Assembly (NCBI GenBank): GCA_934725305.1
Contig: CAKVBA010000014.1
Coordinates: 1 to 58,549 of the forward strand
DNA: 58,549 bases
DNA from: an uncultured Parabacteroides sp.
GTDB lineage: Bacteria; Bacteroidota; Bacteroidia; Bacteroidales; Tannerellaceae
Reading direction: 5' to 3'
This document shows, one piece after another, positions 35,028 through 43,315 of the stretch (its first letter is position 1; each line of letters begins with the position of its first letter). Under the pieces are notes generated by a model. It had not been told where the DNA came from, did no database searches, and saw nothing but the letters and a program-made list of their open reading frames with translations. A program made the position numbers and the translations under genes.

Positions 35028-35050
35028 TTTTACCTAAATATTCAGAATAG

Positions 35051-35090
35051 CTTAAACCCAAATCGGTCATTAGAACGAAAAAAGTAAAAC
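35051..35090. repeat. Single end of a MITE-like element
   Basis: ttaaacccaaatcggtcatt and the following 19 bases match the left end of the element at 55162-55364 with three mismatches in 39. No matching right end is seen before abiEi. Confidence 0.75.
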
Positions 35091-35217
35091 AGCTATGAAT
35101 AGAATAATGAAACTTGTAAAATCGTGCGGTCTTTATTGAAATTATCCGTAGAATATTCCCGTATTCTCTGAAATATTTGTATTTTTACAGCAGAGACACC
35201 ATTTAAAGAGATGTGAT

Positions 35218-35799
35218 ATGAATGATATAATTGGCAAAGTAGCAGCACTTGGTGGTACAATCTCCACCAATGACATATCTCATTTGTCAGAGTATAAGCG
35301 ACTGCTGAGGGCTAAAGAACGTGGCGACTTGATAAAGTTGCGCCACGGCATATACGCTGTTCCCGATGCATTGCTTAATACAATGATAGATGTAGAGCGA
35401 ATTGTGCCAAATGGCATTGTATGCCTATACAATGCCTGGGCTTATCATCAACTTTCGACGATCGTTCCCCCGGCCTTTTGCATTGCCATTGCCAATAAAC
35501 GGAAAGTGGTGATACCCGATACGCTTCCCATCGAACTATATTATTGGAAAAAGGAGAATTTGGAGTTCGGCATTATGGATGCAGAAATTTCCGGGTTTCA
35601 TGTACGCATTACCGACATGGAGCGAAGTGTTTGTGATGCGGTGAAGTATCGCAATAAACTTGGGTTGGAGGTTTGTGCAGAAGTCGTTCGCAATTATCTC
35701 AAAAAGCCTAACAGAAACCTCACTCGCCTACAGGATTATGCCAAACGCCTCAGAGTATTCAACACACTGAAAAATTATCTTGAAATAGCAATAGAATAA
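35218..35799 (+). CDS. AbiEi family antitoxin / transcriptional repressor
   Basis: A 193-residue protein of the AbiEi antitoxin family. The N-terminal 60 residues form a winged helix (ISHLSEYKRLLRAKERGDL) ending in KLRHGIYAVPD, the family hallmark. The C-terminal domain follows (VPNGIVCLYNAWAYHQLS ...). In AbiE systems this protein represses its own promoter and neutralises the AbiEii toxin without a stable complex (type IV). Its stop overlaps the toxin start as TAATG, so synthesis is coupled. The pair lies between 68-bp direct repeats. Confidence 0.88.
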   Translation: MNDIIGKVAALGGTISTNDISHLSEYKRLLRAKERGDLIKLRHGIYAVPDALLNTMIDVERIVPNGIVCLYNAWAYHQLSTIVPPAFCIAIANKRKVVIPDTLPIELYYWKKENLEFGIMDAEISGFHVRITDMERSVCDAVKYRNKLGLEVCAEVVRNYLKKPNRNLTRLQDYAKRLRVFNTLKNYLEIAIE

Positions 35800-36668
35800 T
35801 GGAAAAGAAAAACTATGGCAAGTCTGTAAAGACACGCTTGGCCAATCTGATGAATGAGACAGGCTATAAATATATGTATCTCTTGGCAAGATACTTTAAT
35901 GAAAGACTGCTCTACAGAGTATCCGTTAGCCAATACAAGGATAACTTCTTGCTGAAAGGAGGCTCTTTACTTTATGCCATGAATGGACTTGAGGCTCGCC
36001 CTACGGTAGATGTTGACTTCATGGCAGACAAAATCAGTCGTGACAGAGATTTCCTTGCGCAAGTATTCCAAGAAATCTTGGGCATTGTATGCGACGAAGA
36101 TGGTGTGTCGTTTGATATTAACAGTATCAAGTTGGAACCTATCACGGTTGAAAAGAAATATCCTGGCACCAGATTCTACTTTACTGCCCACATGGATACC
36201 ATCGCCTACAATATGTCTGTTGACATCGGTTTTGGCGATGTGGTTACTCCACATCCAACAACCATTGATTTTCCATTGCTTTTGCCAGACATTCCATCGG
36301 TAAACATACAGGCATATTCCTTGGAGACGGTTGTTGCAGAGAAGTTCCATACGATGATAGACCGAGATGTGCTCAACAGTCGCATGAAAGATTTCTTTGA
36401 CTGCTATCAACTCCTGACAAAGAGAGACTTGTCTGATGACACGCTATATGATGCTATCAAGGCAACTTTTGACAATCGAGGTCTGACATACAATCCCGAA
36501 TTGCAATTGTTCACAGAAAGTTTTGCAACAGATACAGCACGCATAAGCCGTTGGAAAGCTTTCTTGAAAAAGATTCAATGGAAAGAGTCTCTTGACTTCG
36601 AGACTGTCATGAATGTAATAAGAGACAGATTACAATCAATGGCAGAAAGATATTGGGGAAAAGCATAA
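35799..36668 (+). CDS. AbiEii family nucleotidyltransferase toxin
   Basis: A 289-residue toxin of the AbiEii/AbiGii (DUF1814) family. The nucleotidyltransferase core shows KGGS at 53-56 and the metal pair Asp71/Asp73 in RPTVDVDF. Downstream are TVVAEKFHTMIDRD and SRMKDFFDCY with the conserved Lys and Asp. Related toxins such as MenT3 add nucleotides to tRNA acceptor ends and stop growth, giving abortive phage defence. All catalytic residues I can check are present, so it should be active. Confidence 0.88.
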   Translation: MEKKNYGKSVKTRLANLMNETGYKYMYLLARYFNERLLYRVSVSQYKDNFLLKGGSLLYAMNGLEARPTVDVDFMADKISRDRDFLAQVFQEILGIVCDEDGVSFDINSIKLEPITVEKKYPGTRFYFTAHMDTIAYNMSVDIGFGDVVTPHPTTIDFPLLLPDIPSVNIQAYSLETVVAEKFHTMIDRDVLNSRMKDFFDCYQLLTKRDLSDDTLYDAIKATFDNRGLTYNPELQLFTESFATDTARISRWKAFLKKIQWKESLDFETVMNVIRDRLQSMAERYWGKA

Positions 36669-36670
36669 CC

Positions 36671-36738
36671 TCCACAATACCTAATCATGAGTATATCGAC
36701 GGCATGGAATACCCACATAAATGGATTTTAGCCTAAAA
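36671..36738. repeat. 68-bp direct repeat, right copy flanking the AbiE module
   Basis: Identical to 34960-35027. It contains an ATG at 36721 that opens a spurious N-terminal extension of the hemerythrin frame. Confidence 0.95.
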
Positions 36739-36775
36739 ACAGGTGGCAACAACGCTGAAACTGACAGAAAAAAGA

Positions 36776-36783
36776 TACCTTTG
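36776..36783 (+). promoter_or_regulatory. -7 box (TACCTTTG) before the hemerythrin gene
   Basis: A full TAnnTTTG match 31 bp before the ATG at 36814. No -33 TTTG is visible at the right distance. It favours the start at 36814 over the frame opening at 36721. Confidence 0.5.
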
Positions 36784-36813
36784 ACCAACAAATCAGTAGA
36801 AACATCCATCACT

Positions 36814-37506
36814 ATGCACACAAATAGAATATATCAGAAGAATGACAAAATGAGCGACCTGATCTGCGAAAACTATCCGATGGTGCTTGTCATGAGCCGC
36901 TTCGGCATCGCCTTGGGCTTTGGAGAAAAAAGCATCGGCGAAGTATGCCGGCAGCATCAAGTGGATACAGACACCTTTCTCACGGTAGTCAACTTTCTGA
37001 CCAACCCGAATGGACGAGCCGTAAGCCATCAGCCTTTCTCCGTAGAGCCGCTGATCCGGTATCTACATAATGCTCATGACTATTTCCTAAATTTCCGCCT
37101 GCCCCAGATCAGAGAGAAACTGACCGAGGCTATTGCCGGATGCCCAAAAGAGATCAGCTTCATCATCTGCAAGTTTTTCGACGACTATGCGTCGGAAGTC
37201 CATAAACACATGAGCTACGAAGAAGAGGTGGTGTTTCCGTATGTACATTCGCTGCTGGCCGGAGAGATCAATCCCAAATACAATATCAGCATTTTCAGAA
37301 AGCATCACGACCAGGTGGAGATGAAAATTGCCGAGCTGAAGAATATCCTCATCAAGTATTATCCCAGTCAAGGAGATCATCTGTTGAACAGCGTGCTCTT
37401 TGACATCTTCGCTACCGAAAAGGATTTAGCCTCTCATACACAGGTCGAGAACAAACTGTTCGTGCCTGCCATTCTAAAACTGGAACAACAAATCACACAA
37501 GCCTGA
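36814..37506 (+). CDS. Hemerythrin HHE domain protein
   Basis: A 230-residue cytoplasmic protein started at MHTNRIYQKNDKM; an earlier in-frame ATG lies in the 68-bp repeat and upstream of the -7 box. The N-terminal 80 residues (SDLICENYPMVLVMSRFGIA ...) resemble the DUF542/ScdA-type part of iron-sulfur repair proteins. The di-iron hemerythrin domain follows, with ligand candidates in HNAHDYF, HKHMSYEEE, HHDQVE and SHTQVENKLF. Such proteins sense or carry O2/NO or repair damaged iron-sulfur clusters. The LuxR-type gene starts 6 bp later, so the two are probably one transcript. Confidence 0.85.
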   Translation: MHTNRIYQKNDKMSDLICENYPMVLVMSRFGIALGFGEKSIGEVCRQHQVDTDTFLTVVNFLTNPNGRAVSHQPFSVEPLIRYLHNAHDYFLNFRLPQIREKLTEAIAGCPKEISFIICKFFDDYASEVHKHMSYEEEVVFPYVHSLLAGEINPKYNISIFRKHHDQVEMKIAELKNILIKYYPSQGDHLLNSVLFDIFATEKDLASHTQVENKLFVPAILKLEQQITQA

Positions 37507-37512
37507 AACAGC

Positions 37513-38154
37513 ATGAACACCTATCTGAAAATAGCGCTTGCCGAACCCTCTGCCATCATCCGATGCGGATTGGAGCTTATACTAAAGCGGTTGCCCGGTG
37601 TGCATGTGCAGCAAGCCGAATGTGCCTCGGCCGAATCGCTGATTGAATCTCTACGCATCCATCAGCCCGATATACTGATTGTAAATCCTACCTTATTAGG
37701 CTATTTCCCTCTGCAAGAGGTGAAACGGGGCAGCCGATGCAAACAGATGAAATGTGTGGCTCTGCTCTATGGCACAACAGATCCGTCGCTGCTGATCGGT
37801 TACGACGAACAGATGGAGCTATACGACTCGGCCGAAAAGATCCAACAGAAGATAAAACAGATCAATCCACAGGAAGAGAGCGAAGCGACTGAAGACGAAA
37901 ACACACAAACCCTGAGCTCTCGCGAAAAAGAGATTGTAATTTGTGTCGTGAAGGGACTGACCAACCGCGAGATTGCCGATCAGCTGTTTTTATCGCCTCA
38001 TACCGTGGTGACACACCGCAGGAATATTGCCCGCAAACTACAAATACATAGTGCCAGCGGACTCACGGTGTACGCCATTGTCAATAAATTAGTTGAACTG
38101 AAAGATTTGCCGGAAAGCGAGACAAAACAAAAAAACCCAAGGAAAAAAGAATAA
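37513..38154 (+). CDS. LuxR-type regulator with degenerate receiver domain
   Basis: A 213-residue protein. The C-terminal helix-turn-helix (LSSREKEIVICVVKGLTNREI, shortened; about 134-185) is a clear LuxR/GerE DNA-binding domain. The N-terminal 115 residues have the receiver layout of NarL-type response regulators, but the acidic pocket reads AEPS instead of DD, the phospho-acceptor position is Asn58 (ILIVNPTLLG), and the conserved Lys is not found. Phosphorylation control is therefore unlikely. It probably regulates by dimerisation or by contact with the hemerythrin protein encoded 6 bp upstream. The C-terminal tail is Lys/Glu rich. Confidence 0.82.
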   Translation: MNTYLKIALAEPSAIIRCGLELILKRLPGVHVQQAECASAESLIESLRIHQPDILIVNPTLLGYFPLQEVKRGSRCKQMKCVALLYGTTDPSLLIGYDEQMELYDSAEKIQQKIKQINPQEESEATEDENTQTLSSREKEIVICVVKGLTNREIADQLFLSPHTVVTHRRNIARKLQIHSASGLTVYAIVNKLVELKDLPESETKQKNPRKKE

Positions 38155-38158
38155 TATT

Positions 38159-38189
38159 TTTGCTGTAAATTGTTTTTTCTGTATGTTTG
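38159..38189 (+). promoter_or_regulatory. Consensus Bacteroidetes promoter before the flavoprotein gene
   Basis: TTTG at 38159-38162, a 19-bp spacer and TATGTTTG at 38182-38189, both perfect. The predicted start is near 38196 and the ATG at 38213. It separates the flavoprotein-cysE pair from the hemerythrin-LuxR pair. Confidence 0.75.
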
Positions 38190-38212
38190 TGTGCTAATAA
38201 TAAAAGAAGTAC

Positions 38213-38695
38213 ATGAAAACATTGATCCATACGGATAAAGAAGTCATCGAATCGATCATTCGTTCGTGCAGTATCTGCTATGTCGGTCTGGCCGACACAG
38301 ATGGTACGCCCTACGTATTGCCGATGAACTTTGGCTACGAGGAGGGTGTTATTTACCTGCACTCGGCCCAAGAGGGACGAAGCATCTCTATCTTGGAGCG
38401 CAACCCCAAAGTATGTATCACCTTCAGTACCGACCATGAACTGGTTTTCCAACATGTCCAAGTGGCCTGTAGCTATCGCATGCGCTCTAAGAGTGTGATA
38501 TGCTGGGGAAAAGTGGCATACGAAGAAGATTTCAACGAGAAGGTCAAAGCCTTAGATATCATTATGAAACAATATTCGGACCGAACATTCCAATATGGTA
38601 AACCCGCCGTCATCAATGTCAAGATATGGAAAGTGGCTATCGAAGATATTAGCTGCAAGGAGTTTGGTGCGCCACACATGAAACCGGTTTTTTAA
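38213..38695 (+). CDS. Pyridoxamine 5'-phosphate oxidase-fold flavoprotein, Nim-like
   Basis: A 160-residue split-barrel FMN protein. SCSICYVGLADTDGTPYVLPMNFGYE (shortened family start at about 19-43), VIYLHSAQEGRSISILERNPKVC (about 48-70) and ICWGKVAYEEDF match the group that includes the 5-nitroimidazole reductases NimA-NimJ of Bacteroides. That includes the His in YLHSAQEGR at the place of the Nim active-site His. Whether it reduces nitroimidazoles cannot be told. Many chromosomal relatives do not confer resistance. It has its own consensus promoter and overlaps cysE as TAATG. Confidence 0.83.
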   Translation: MKTLIHTDKEVIESIIRSCSICYVGLADTDGTPYVLPMNFGYEEGVIYLHSAQEGRSISILERNPKVCITFSTDHELVFQHVQVACSYRMRSKSVICWGKVAYEEDFNEKVKALDIIMKQYSDRTFQYGKPAVINVKIWKVAIEDISCKEFGAPHMKPVF

Positions 38696-39600
38696 TGGAA
38701 AGACAACAGCACAATCACGTATTGAACGAGATAGTCGGTAAACTATCGGACGAGACCTCCTATAAGCAACTGTTTCATGCTTATCGCGACGAGGAATCTT
38801 TGCCGTCGAACGAAGTCTTGAAAGAGATTGTCGATCTATGCCGCACCATCCTGTTTCCGGGCTACTATGGCAACGCCCGCATCAGCAAGCAGACAATACG
38901 CTTCCATACCGGCATGAATGTGGAACGCTTACACACATTGCTGTCGGACCAGATTCATGCAGGACTCTGCTTTGCTGGCGCCTCTTGTGCCTCCTGCATC
39001 GAAGAAAAGATATCCTCCGAATCGGAACAACTCTCCAAAGCATTCATCTCGACCCTGCCGGACATGCGCAGTCTGTTGGCGACAGATGCCGAAGCCACAT
39101 TTGACGGAGACCCTGCTGCACAGAATCTCAGCGAGGTGATCTTCTGCTATCCGGGCTTCAGAGCTATCGGAAATTATCGCATTGCCCATGAGCTGTATAA
39201 GCTGGGCGTCCCCTATATTCCCCGTATGATCACAGAGATGGCCCATTCCGAAACAGGAATAGACATCCATCCGGGCGCAACAATCGGTCATCACTTCTCG
39301 ATAGACCACGGCACCGGAACCGTCATCGGAGAAACAAGCGTCATCGGCAACCATGTCAGAATCTTCCAAGGAGTGAGTCTCTCAGGAGAAAAACTTCCGC
39401 CCGACGAGAATGGAAACACCATCCGGGGTATTGCCCGACATCCTCATGTGGAAGACTTCGTCACCATCTACTCCAACTCTACACTGATTGGGAAGATACG
39501 CATAGGCAAGGGAGCAACCATCTGTGGTAACGTATGGATTGCCCAGGATGTTCCGGCCGGTGCCATGATAACACAGACAAGCAACATGATTAACAACTAA
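38695..39600 (+). CDS. cysE: Serine O-acetyltransferase
   Basis: A 301-residue CysE/EpsC-type enzyme that makes O-acetylserine from serine and acetyl-CoA for cysteine synthesis. A helical N-terminal domain (1-180) is followed by a left-handed beta-helix of hexapeptide repeats with HSETGIDIHPGATIG, SIDHGTGTVIGET and GNHVRIFQGVSLSG (about 184-250). ASCASC in the N-terminal domain gives a close cysteine pair. It is coupled to the flavoprotein gene by a TAATG overlap. No cysK is adjacent. Confidence 0.93.
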   Translation: MERQQHNHVLNEIVGKLSDETSYKQLFHAYRDEESLPSNEVLKEIVDLCRTILFPGYYGNARISKQTIRFHTGMNVERLHTLLSDQIHAGLCFAGASCASCIEEKISSESEQLSKAFISTLPDMRSLLATDAEATFDGDPAAQNLSEVIFCYPGFRAIGNYRIAHELYKLGVPYIPRMITEMAHSETGIDIHPGATIGHHFSIDHGTGTVIGETSVIGNHVRIFQGVSLSGEKLPPDENGNTIRGIARHPHVEDFVTIYSNSTLIGKIRIGKGATICGNVWIAQDVPAGAMITQTSNMINN

Positions 39601-39627
39601 TAATAATATAGGAATTACTAAAAAACA

Positions 39628-41112
39628 ATGGAAAAAGCAGCAGACACTCAATTGTCAACTGTCAATGGCCAAATGCCAACTTTCGAAATGATAGCTAAGA
39701 CCCTTTATGGGTTAGAAGATGTACTGGCAGGTGAATTAACCTCTTTAGGTGCAAACGATATTCAGATAGGTCGCCGTATGGTCTCTTTTACCGGAGACAA
39801 AGAGTTGCTTTACAAAGCCAACTTTTATTGCCGCACGGCCCTGCGCATCCTGAAACCGATTTATCACTTCAAGGCAAAAGATGCTGATACGGTCTATAAA
39901 GAGGTGAAAAAGATCGCATGGGAAACCTATATCCCACTGGACAAGACCTTTGCCATCGACTCTGTCATCTATTCTGAAGACTTCAACCACTCCAAATTCG
40001 TGGCTTACCGCACGAAAGATGCTATTGTTGACTATTTCATCGAGAAATATCAGAAGCGTCCTTCTGTACGTGTGAACAATCCGGATCTATATATCAACAT
40101 TCATATTTCACACAACGACTGTACGGTATCAATCGACAGCTCGGGCGAGTCTCTGCACAAACGTGGCTACCGCGTAAACCAGACAGAAGCGCCGCTGAAC
40201 GAGGTGTTGGCTGCCGGTATGATCATGAAGACGGGCTGGAAGGGCGAATCCAACTTTGTTGACCCTATGTGTGGTTCGGGTACCTTGCTGATTGAGGCTG
40301 CTATGATTGCCCTAAACATCGCACCGGGTATCCACCGCAAAGAGTTTGCCTTCGAGAAGTGGATCGACTTTGATCAGGAGCTGTTTGACCGCATCTATAA
40401 CGACGAGAGCCAGGAACGCGAATTCAAGTTCAAATGCTATGGCTCTGATATCTCACAGCAGGCGATAGACATCGCTTTGGAAAACATCCGCAGTGCCGGC
40501 CTGGTTAAATACATCGACCTGAAGGTGCAGCCGTTCCAGCAGTGCACCGAAGCTCCGCAGCCGGGTATCTTGGTTATGAACCCGCCGTATGGCGAACGTA
40601 TCTCTTCGCGCGACCTATTGAGTCTCTACAACATGATTGGCGGACGTCTGAAACATGTCTTCACCGGCTATAGAGCCTGGATCCTGAGCTATAAAGACGA
40701 ATGCTTCGACAAGATTGGTCTGCGTCCGAGCGAACGCATGAAGCTGATGAACGGTTCGTTGGAATGTGAATATCGCTGCTATGAACTGTTTGAGGGCAAG
40801 AATAAAGACTATAAAAAGGCGTTGAACGAAAACAAGAGCGAAGAGGCGAAAGAGCGCAACACCGACAACCGACGCTTCAACAACAACCAGCCTGCCCGCA
40901 AGCCCAACTTCAAGACAGACAAGATGGATCGCCCCGAACGTCGCTTTGCGGCTGCCCATCATGACGAAGAGGACGAACACGAAGTATATTCACGCCGCCA
41001 CTATTCAGAGGACAAGCGTCCGAGCAAGATGAAATATCGCGATGGTGGTGATACCAAGAAAGCTATAAAAAAACCTTATAAAAGAAAAGGACGAGATGAA
41101 TATGACTATTAA
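39628..41112 (+). CDS. THUMP-domain rRNA N2-guanine methyltransferase (RlmL-type)
   Basis: A 494-residue class I SAM methyltransferase. The N-terminal THUMP/ferredoxin-like RNA-binding part (about 10-165) precedes the catalytic domain with DPMCGSGTLLIEAA (from Asp212) and the amino-methylase motif NPPYGER (318-324). It corresponds to the N-terminal half of E. coli RlmL, which methylates G2445 of 23S rRNA. The last 95 residues are a charged, low-complexity tail ending in KKPYKRKGRDEYDY, probably extra RNA contact. Its end overlaps the next gene by up to 17 bp. Confidence 0.9.
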   Translation: MEKAADTQLSTVNGQMPTFEMIAKTLYGLEDVLAGELTSLGANDIQIGRRMVSFTGDKELLYKANFYCRTALRILKPIYHFKAKDADTVYKEVKKIAWETYIPLDKTFAIDSVIYSEDFNHSKFVAYRTKDAIVDYFIEKYQKRPSVRVNNPDLYINIHISHNDCTVSIDSSGESLHKRGYRVNQTEAPLNEVLAAGMIMKTGWKGESNFVDPMCGSGTLLIEAAMIALNIAPGIHRKEFAFEKWIDFDQELFDRIYNDESQEREFKFKCYGSDISQQAIDIALENIRSAGLVKYIDLKVQPFQQCTEAPQPGILVMNPPYGERISSRDLLSLYNMIGGRLKHVFTGYRAWILSYKDECFDKIGLRPSERMKLMNGSLECEYRCYELFEGKNKDYKKALNENKSEEAKERNTDNRRFNNNQPARKPNFKTDKMDRPERRFAAAHHDEEDEHEVYSRRHYSEDKRPSKMKYRDGGDTKKAIKKPYKRKGRDEYDY

Positions 41113-43306
41113 GAAATGGATGACAGTATGCTGCCTGACTGCAGCAATTCCTATGTCTATCATAGCACAAGAGAAACAATTCACCTTGCAAGATCTAATT
41201 CCTGGTGGAAAAAACTACAGACAGTTTCAGCCTAAGAACCTGAATCAGTTGCAATGGTGTGGTGATCAATACCTTTATGCAAAAGGTGACAGTCTGATGA
41301 AGGGCGAGAAAGCCCAGCCCGTTACAGTGGCCCTGACTCGTCAGCAGTTGAATCAATCCCTAACGGCTGCAGGACTGAAAGAGGTGGGCAGAATGCCCTC
41401 TTTCTCGGCTCCGTTTGAGAAGGAACCGATCGTTGTGTTCTATAGCCACGGACACCGCGTTCATTATAATCTGGCCGAACAGAAAGTGGTGGCCGACTAT
41501 ACACTGCCGAAGAACTCGGCCAGCGACGACTTCTGTGAAGCCAATGGCTATATGGCCTATACCGTAGATAACAATCTGTTCATTCTCTCTCCGGAGAGCA
41601 AGAGCACACAGATCACCGCTGAGACAGCCGACGGCATCGTATGTGGCCAGTCTGTTCACCAAAACGAATTTGGTATCTACAAAGGTACATTCTGGTCGCC
41701 CAACGGATCGGCACTGGCCTTCTACCGCATGGACGAAAGCATGGTAACACCCTATCCGCTGGTTGATATCAGTGCACGTTGCGCCAAGGTTTATCCGCGC
41801 AGATACCCGATGGCAGGTATGGCCAGCCACCATGTAACCGTGGGCGTCTATCATCTGGCATCAGGCAAGACTGTATGGTTAAAGACAGGCACTCCGAAAG
41901 AGAAGTTCCTGACCAACGTCTGCTGGAGCCCCGATGAAAAGAGCATCTATATTGCGGAGGTAAACCGCGATCAGAATGATATGCACCTGATTCGCTACTC
42001 AGCCGAAACCGGAGAGAAAGAGGCAGAACTGTTCCGCGAACAGGATGAGCACTATGTAGAGCCTCAGAATCCGCCGTTGTTCTTGCCGAACAATCCGGAT
42101 CAGTTTATCTGGCAGAGCCGCCGCGACGGTTACAACCATCTGTATCTCTACAATACACAGGGCCAGATGCTGAAACAGCTGACCAGCGGAAAGTGGGAAG
42201 TGCTGAGCATTCTTGGCTTCGACGAAAAGTGCAAGACTCTGTTCTTCTCTTCTACCCGCCCGTCAAAAGCCAGCACACTCGACTATGGCGATGCGCTGTA
42301 TGTAGGTACATCCAAGCTGGATCTGAAGAGTGGCAAATGCACCGAAGTGACTGACGGCGGACAGAAAGGTGTACACCGCACGAAGTTAAGTGCATCGGGC
42401 AAATACCTGATCGACGTTCATTCGTCTCCTGAGCTTCCGCGTGAGATCAAGATTCTTGATACACAGAAGAGTAAAGACCTGCAGACACTGTTGACTGCCA
42501 AGAATCCGTATGAAGGCTACAAGATGCCGAAGATTGAAAGCGGCAAGATTAAATCGGCAGACGGCAAGACCGATCTGAACTATTTCCTGGTGAAACCGGT
42601 TGATATGAAAGAGGGAGAAAAATATCCCGCTGTTATCTATGTATATGGAGGTCCGCACGCTCAGCAGGTAACCGGTGGCTGGATGCAGGGTGTAAGTGGC
42701 TGGGATATCTACATGGCACAGAGAGGCTATGTTGTGTTCACACTGGACAACCGTGGATCTTCGAACCGAGGAAAAGACTTTGAGCAGGCAATTCACCGCA
42801 ACTTGGGTGTCAACGAAATGGCAGACCAGGTAAAAGGTGCCGAATACCTTAAATCACTTCCTTATGTGGATGGCGATCGTATCGGTGTGCATGGATGGAG
42901 CTTTGGCGGTTTCATGACAACCAACCTGTTGCTGACCTATCCCGATCTGTTCAAGGTGGGTGTAGCCGGTGGTCCGGTAATCGACTGGAGCAAATATGAG
43001 ATCATGTATGGCGAACGCTACATGGACCGTCCCGAAGAGAATCCGGAAGGCTATAAGAATGCCAACCTGATGCTCAAGGCCGGTAACCTGAAAGGTCATT
43101 TGCTGTTGATCCATGGCGACGTTGACCCGGTTGTTGTATGGCAGCATAGCTTGGGATTCTTGAAGGCTTGTATCAATGCAAACACCTATCCCGACTATAT
43201 GGTGTATCCGGGACATCCGCACAACGTAAGCGGTAAAGACCGTCCGCACCTGCATGAGAAAATCACACGTTATTTCGATGACTATCTCAAGAATTCAACC
43301 AAATAA
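41096..43306 (+). CDS. Dipeptidyl peptidase IV (S9 family)
   Basis: A 736-residue exported serine peptidase that releases Xaa-Pro dipeptides. The start may be 41096 or the ATG at 41102; the latter gives a cleaner signal (MTIKKWMTVCCLTAAIPMSIIAQ). The N-terminal beta-propeller spans about 40-470. The alpha/beta-hydrolase domain has Ser602 in GWSFGG, Asp677 in HGDVDPVV and His in GHPHNV (706-711). Homologues such as P. gingivalis DPPIV feed peptide uptake. It overlaps the end of the rRNA methyltransferase gene and lies 9 bp before purD. Confidence 0.94.
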   Translation: MNMTIKKWMTVCCLTAAIPMSIIAQEKQFTLQDLIPGGKNYRQFQPKNLNQLQWCGDQYLYAKGDSLMKGEKAQPVTVALTRQQLNQSLTAAGLKEVGRMPSFSAPFEKEPIVVFYSHGHRVHYNLAEQKVVADYTLPKNSASDDFCEANGYMAYTVDNNLFILSPESKSTQITAETADGIVCGQSVHQNEFGIYKGTFWSPNGSALAFYRMDESMVTPYPLVDISARCAKVYPRRYPMAGMASHHVTVGVYHLASGKTVWLKTGTPKEKFLTNVCWSPDEKSIYIAEVNRDQNDMHLIRYSAETGEKEAELFREQDEHYVEPQNPPLFLPNNPDQFIWQSRRDGYNHLYLYNTQGQMLKQLTSGKWEVLSILGFDEKCKTLFFSSTRPSKASTLDYGDALYVGTSKLDLKSGKCTEVTDGGQKGVHRTKLSASGKYLIDVHSSPELPREIKILDTQKSKDLQTLLTAKNPYEGYKMPKIESGKIKSADGKTDLNYFLVKPVDMKEGEKYPAVIYVYGGPHAQQVTGGWMQGVSGWDIYMAQRGYVVFTLDNRGSSNRGKDFEQAIHRNLGVNEMADQVKGAEYLKSLPYVDGDRIGVHGWSFGGFMTTNLLLTYPDLFKVGVAGGPVIDWSKYEIMYGERYMDRPEENPEGYKNANLMLKAGNLKGHLLLIHGDVDPVVVWQHSLGFLKACINANTYPDYMVYPGHPHNVSGKDRPHLHEKITRYFDDYLKNSTK

Positions 43307-43315
43307 TAAATTAAT

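Larger units (their letters stand above)
33580..35217. other. Gene-poor, repeat-rich 1.6-kb intergenic region
   Basis: No convincing gene on either strand. In order it holds the fimbrial promoter and C tract, an ATCACC-ggc-GGTGAT palindrome (34054-34068), a REP-like hairpin repeat (34176-34221), a large inverted repeat around an AT palindrome (34260-34360), a 22-bp periodic array (34428-34581), an imperfect dyad (gtgagacgg ... ccgatctcac, about 34620-34695), a second REP-like copy (34777-34822), an orphan terminator (34819-34854), one copy of a 68-bp direct repeat (34960-35027) and one end of a MITE-like element (35051-35090). Confidence 0.75.

Noticed and set aside
36671..36738. 68-bp repeat as a tRNA-derived att site
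   Set aside because: It shows no tRNA fold or T-loop sequence, and no integrase gene lies in the module.
36721..36813. N-terminal extension of the hemerythrin protein from the ATG at 36721
   Set aside because: This ATG belongs to the 68-bp direct repeat and lies before the -7 box at 36776. The conserved part begins after 36814.
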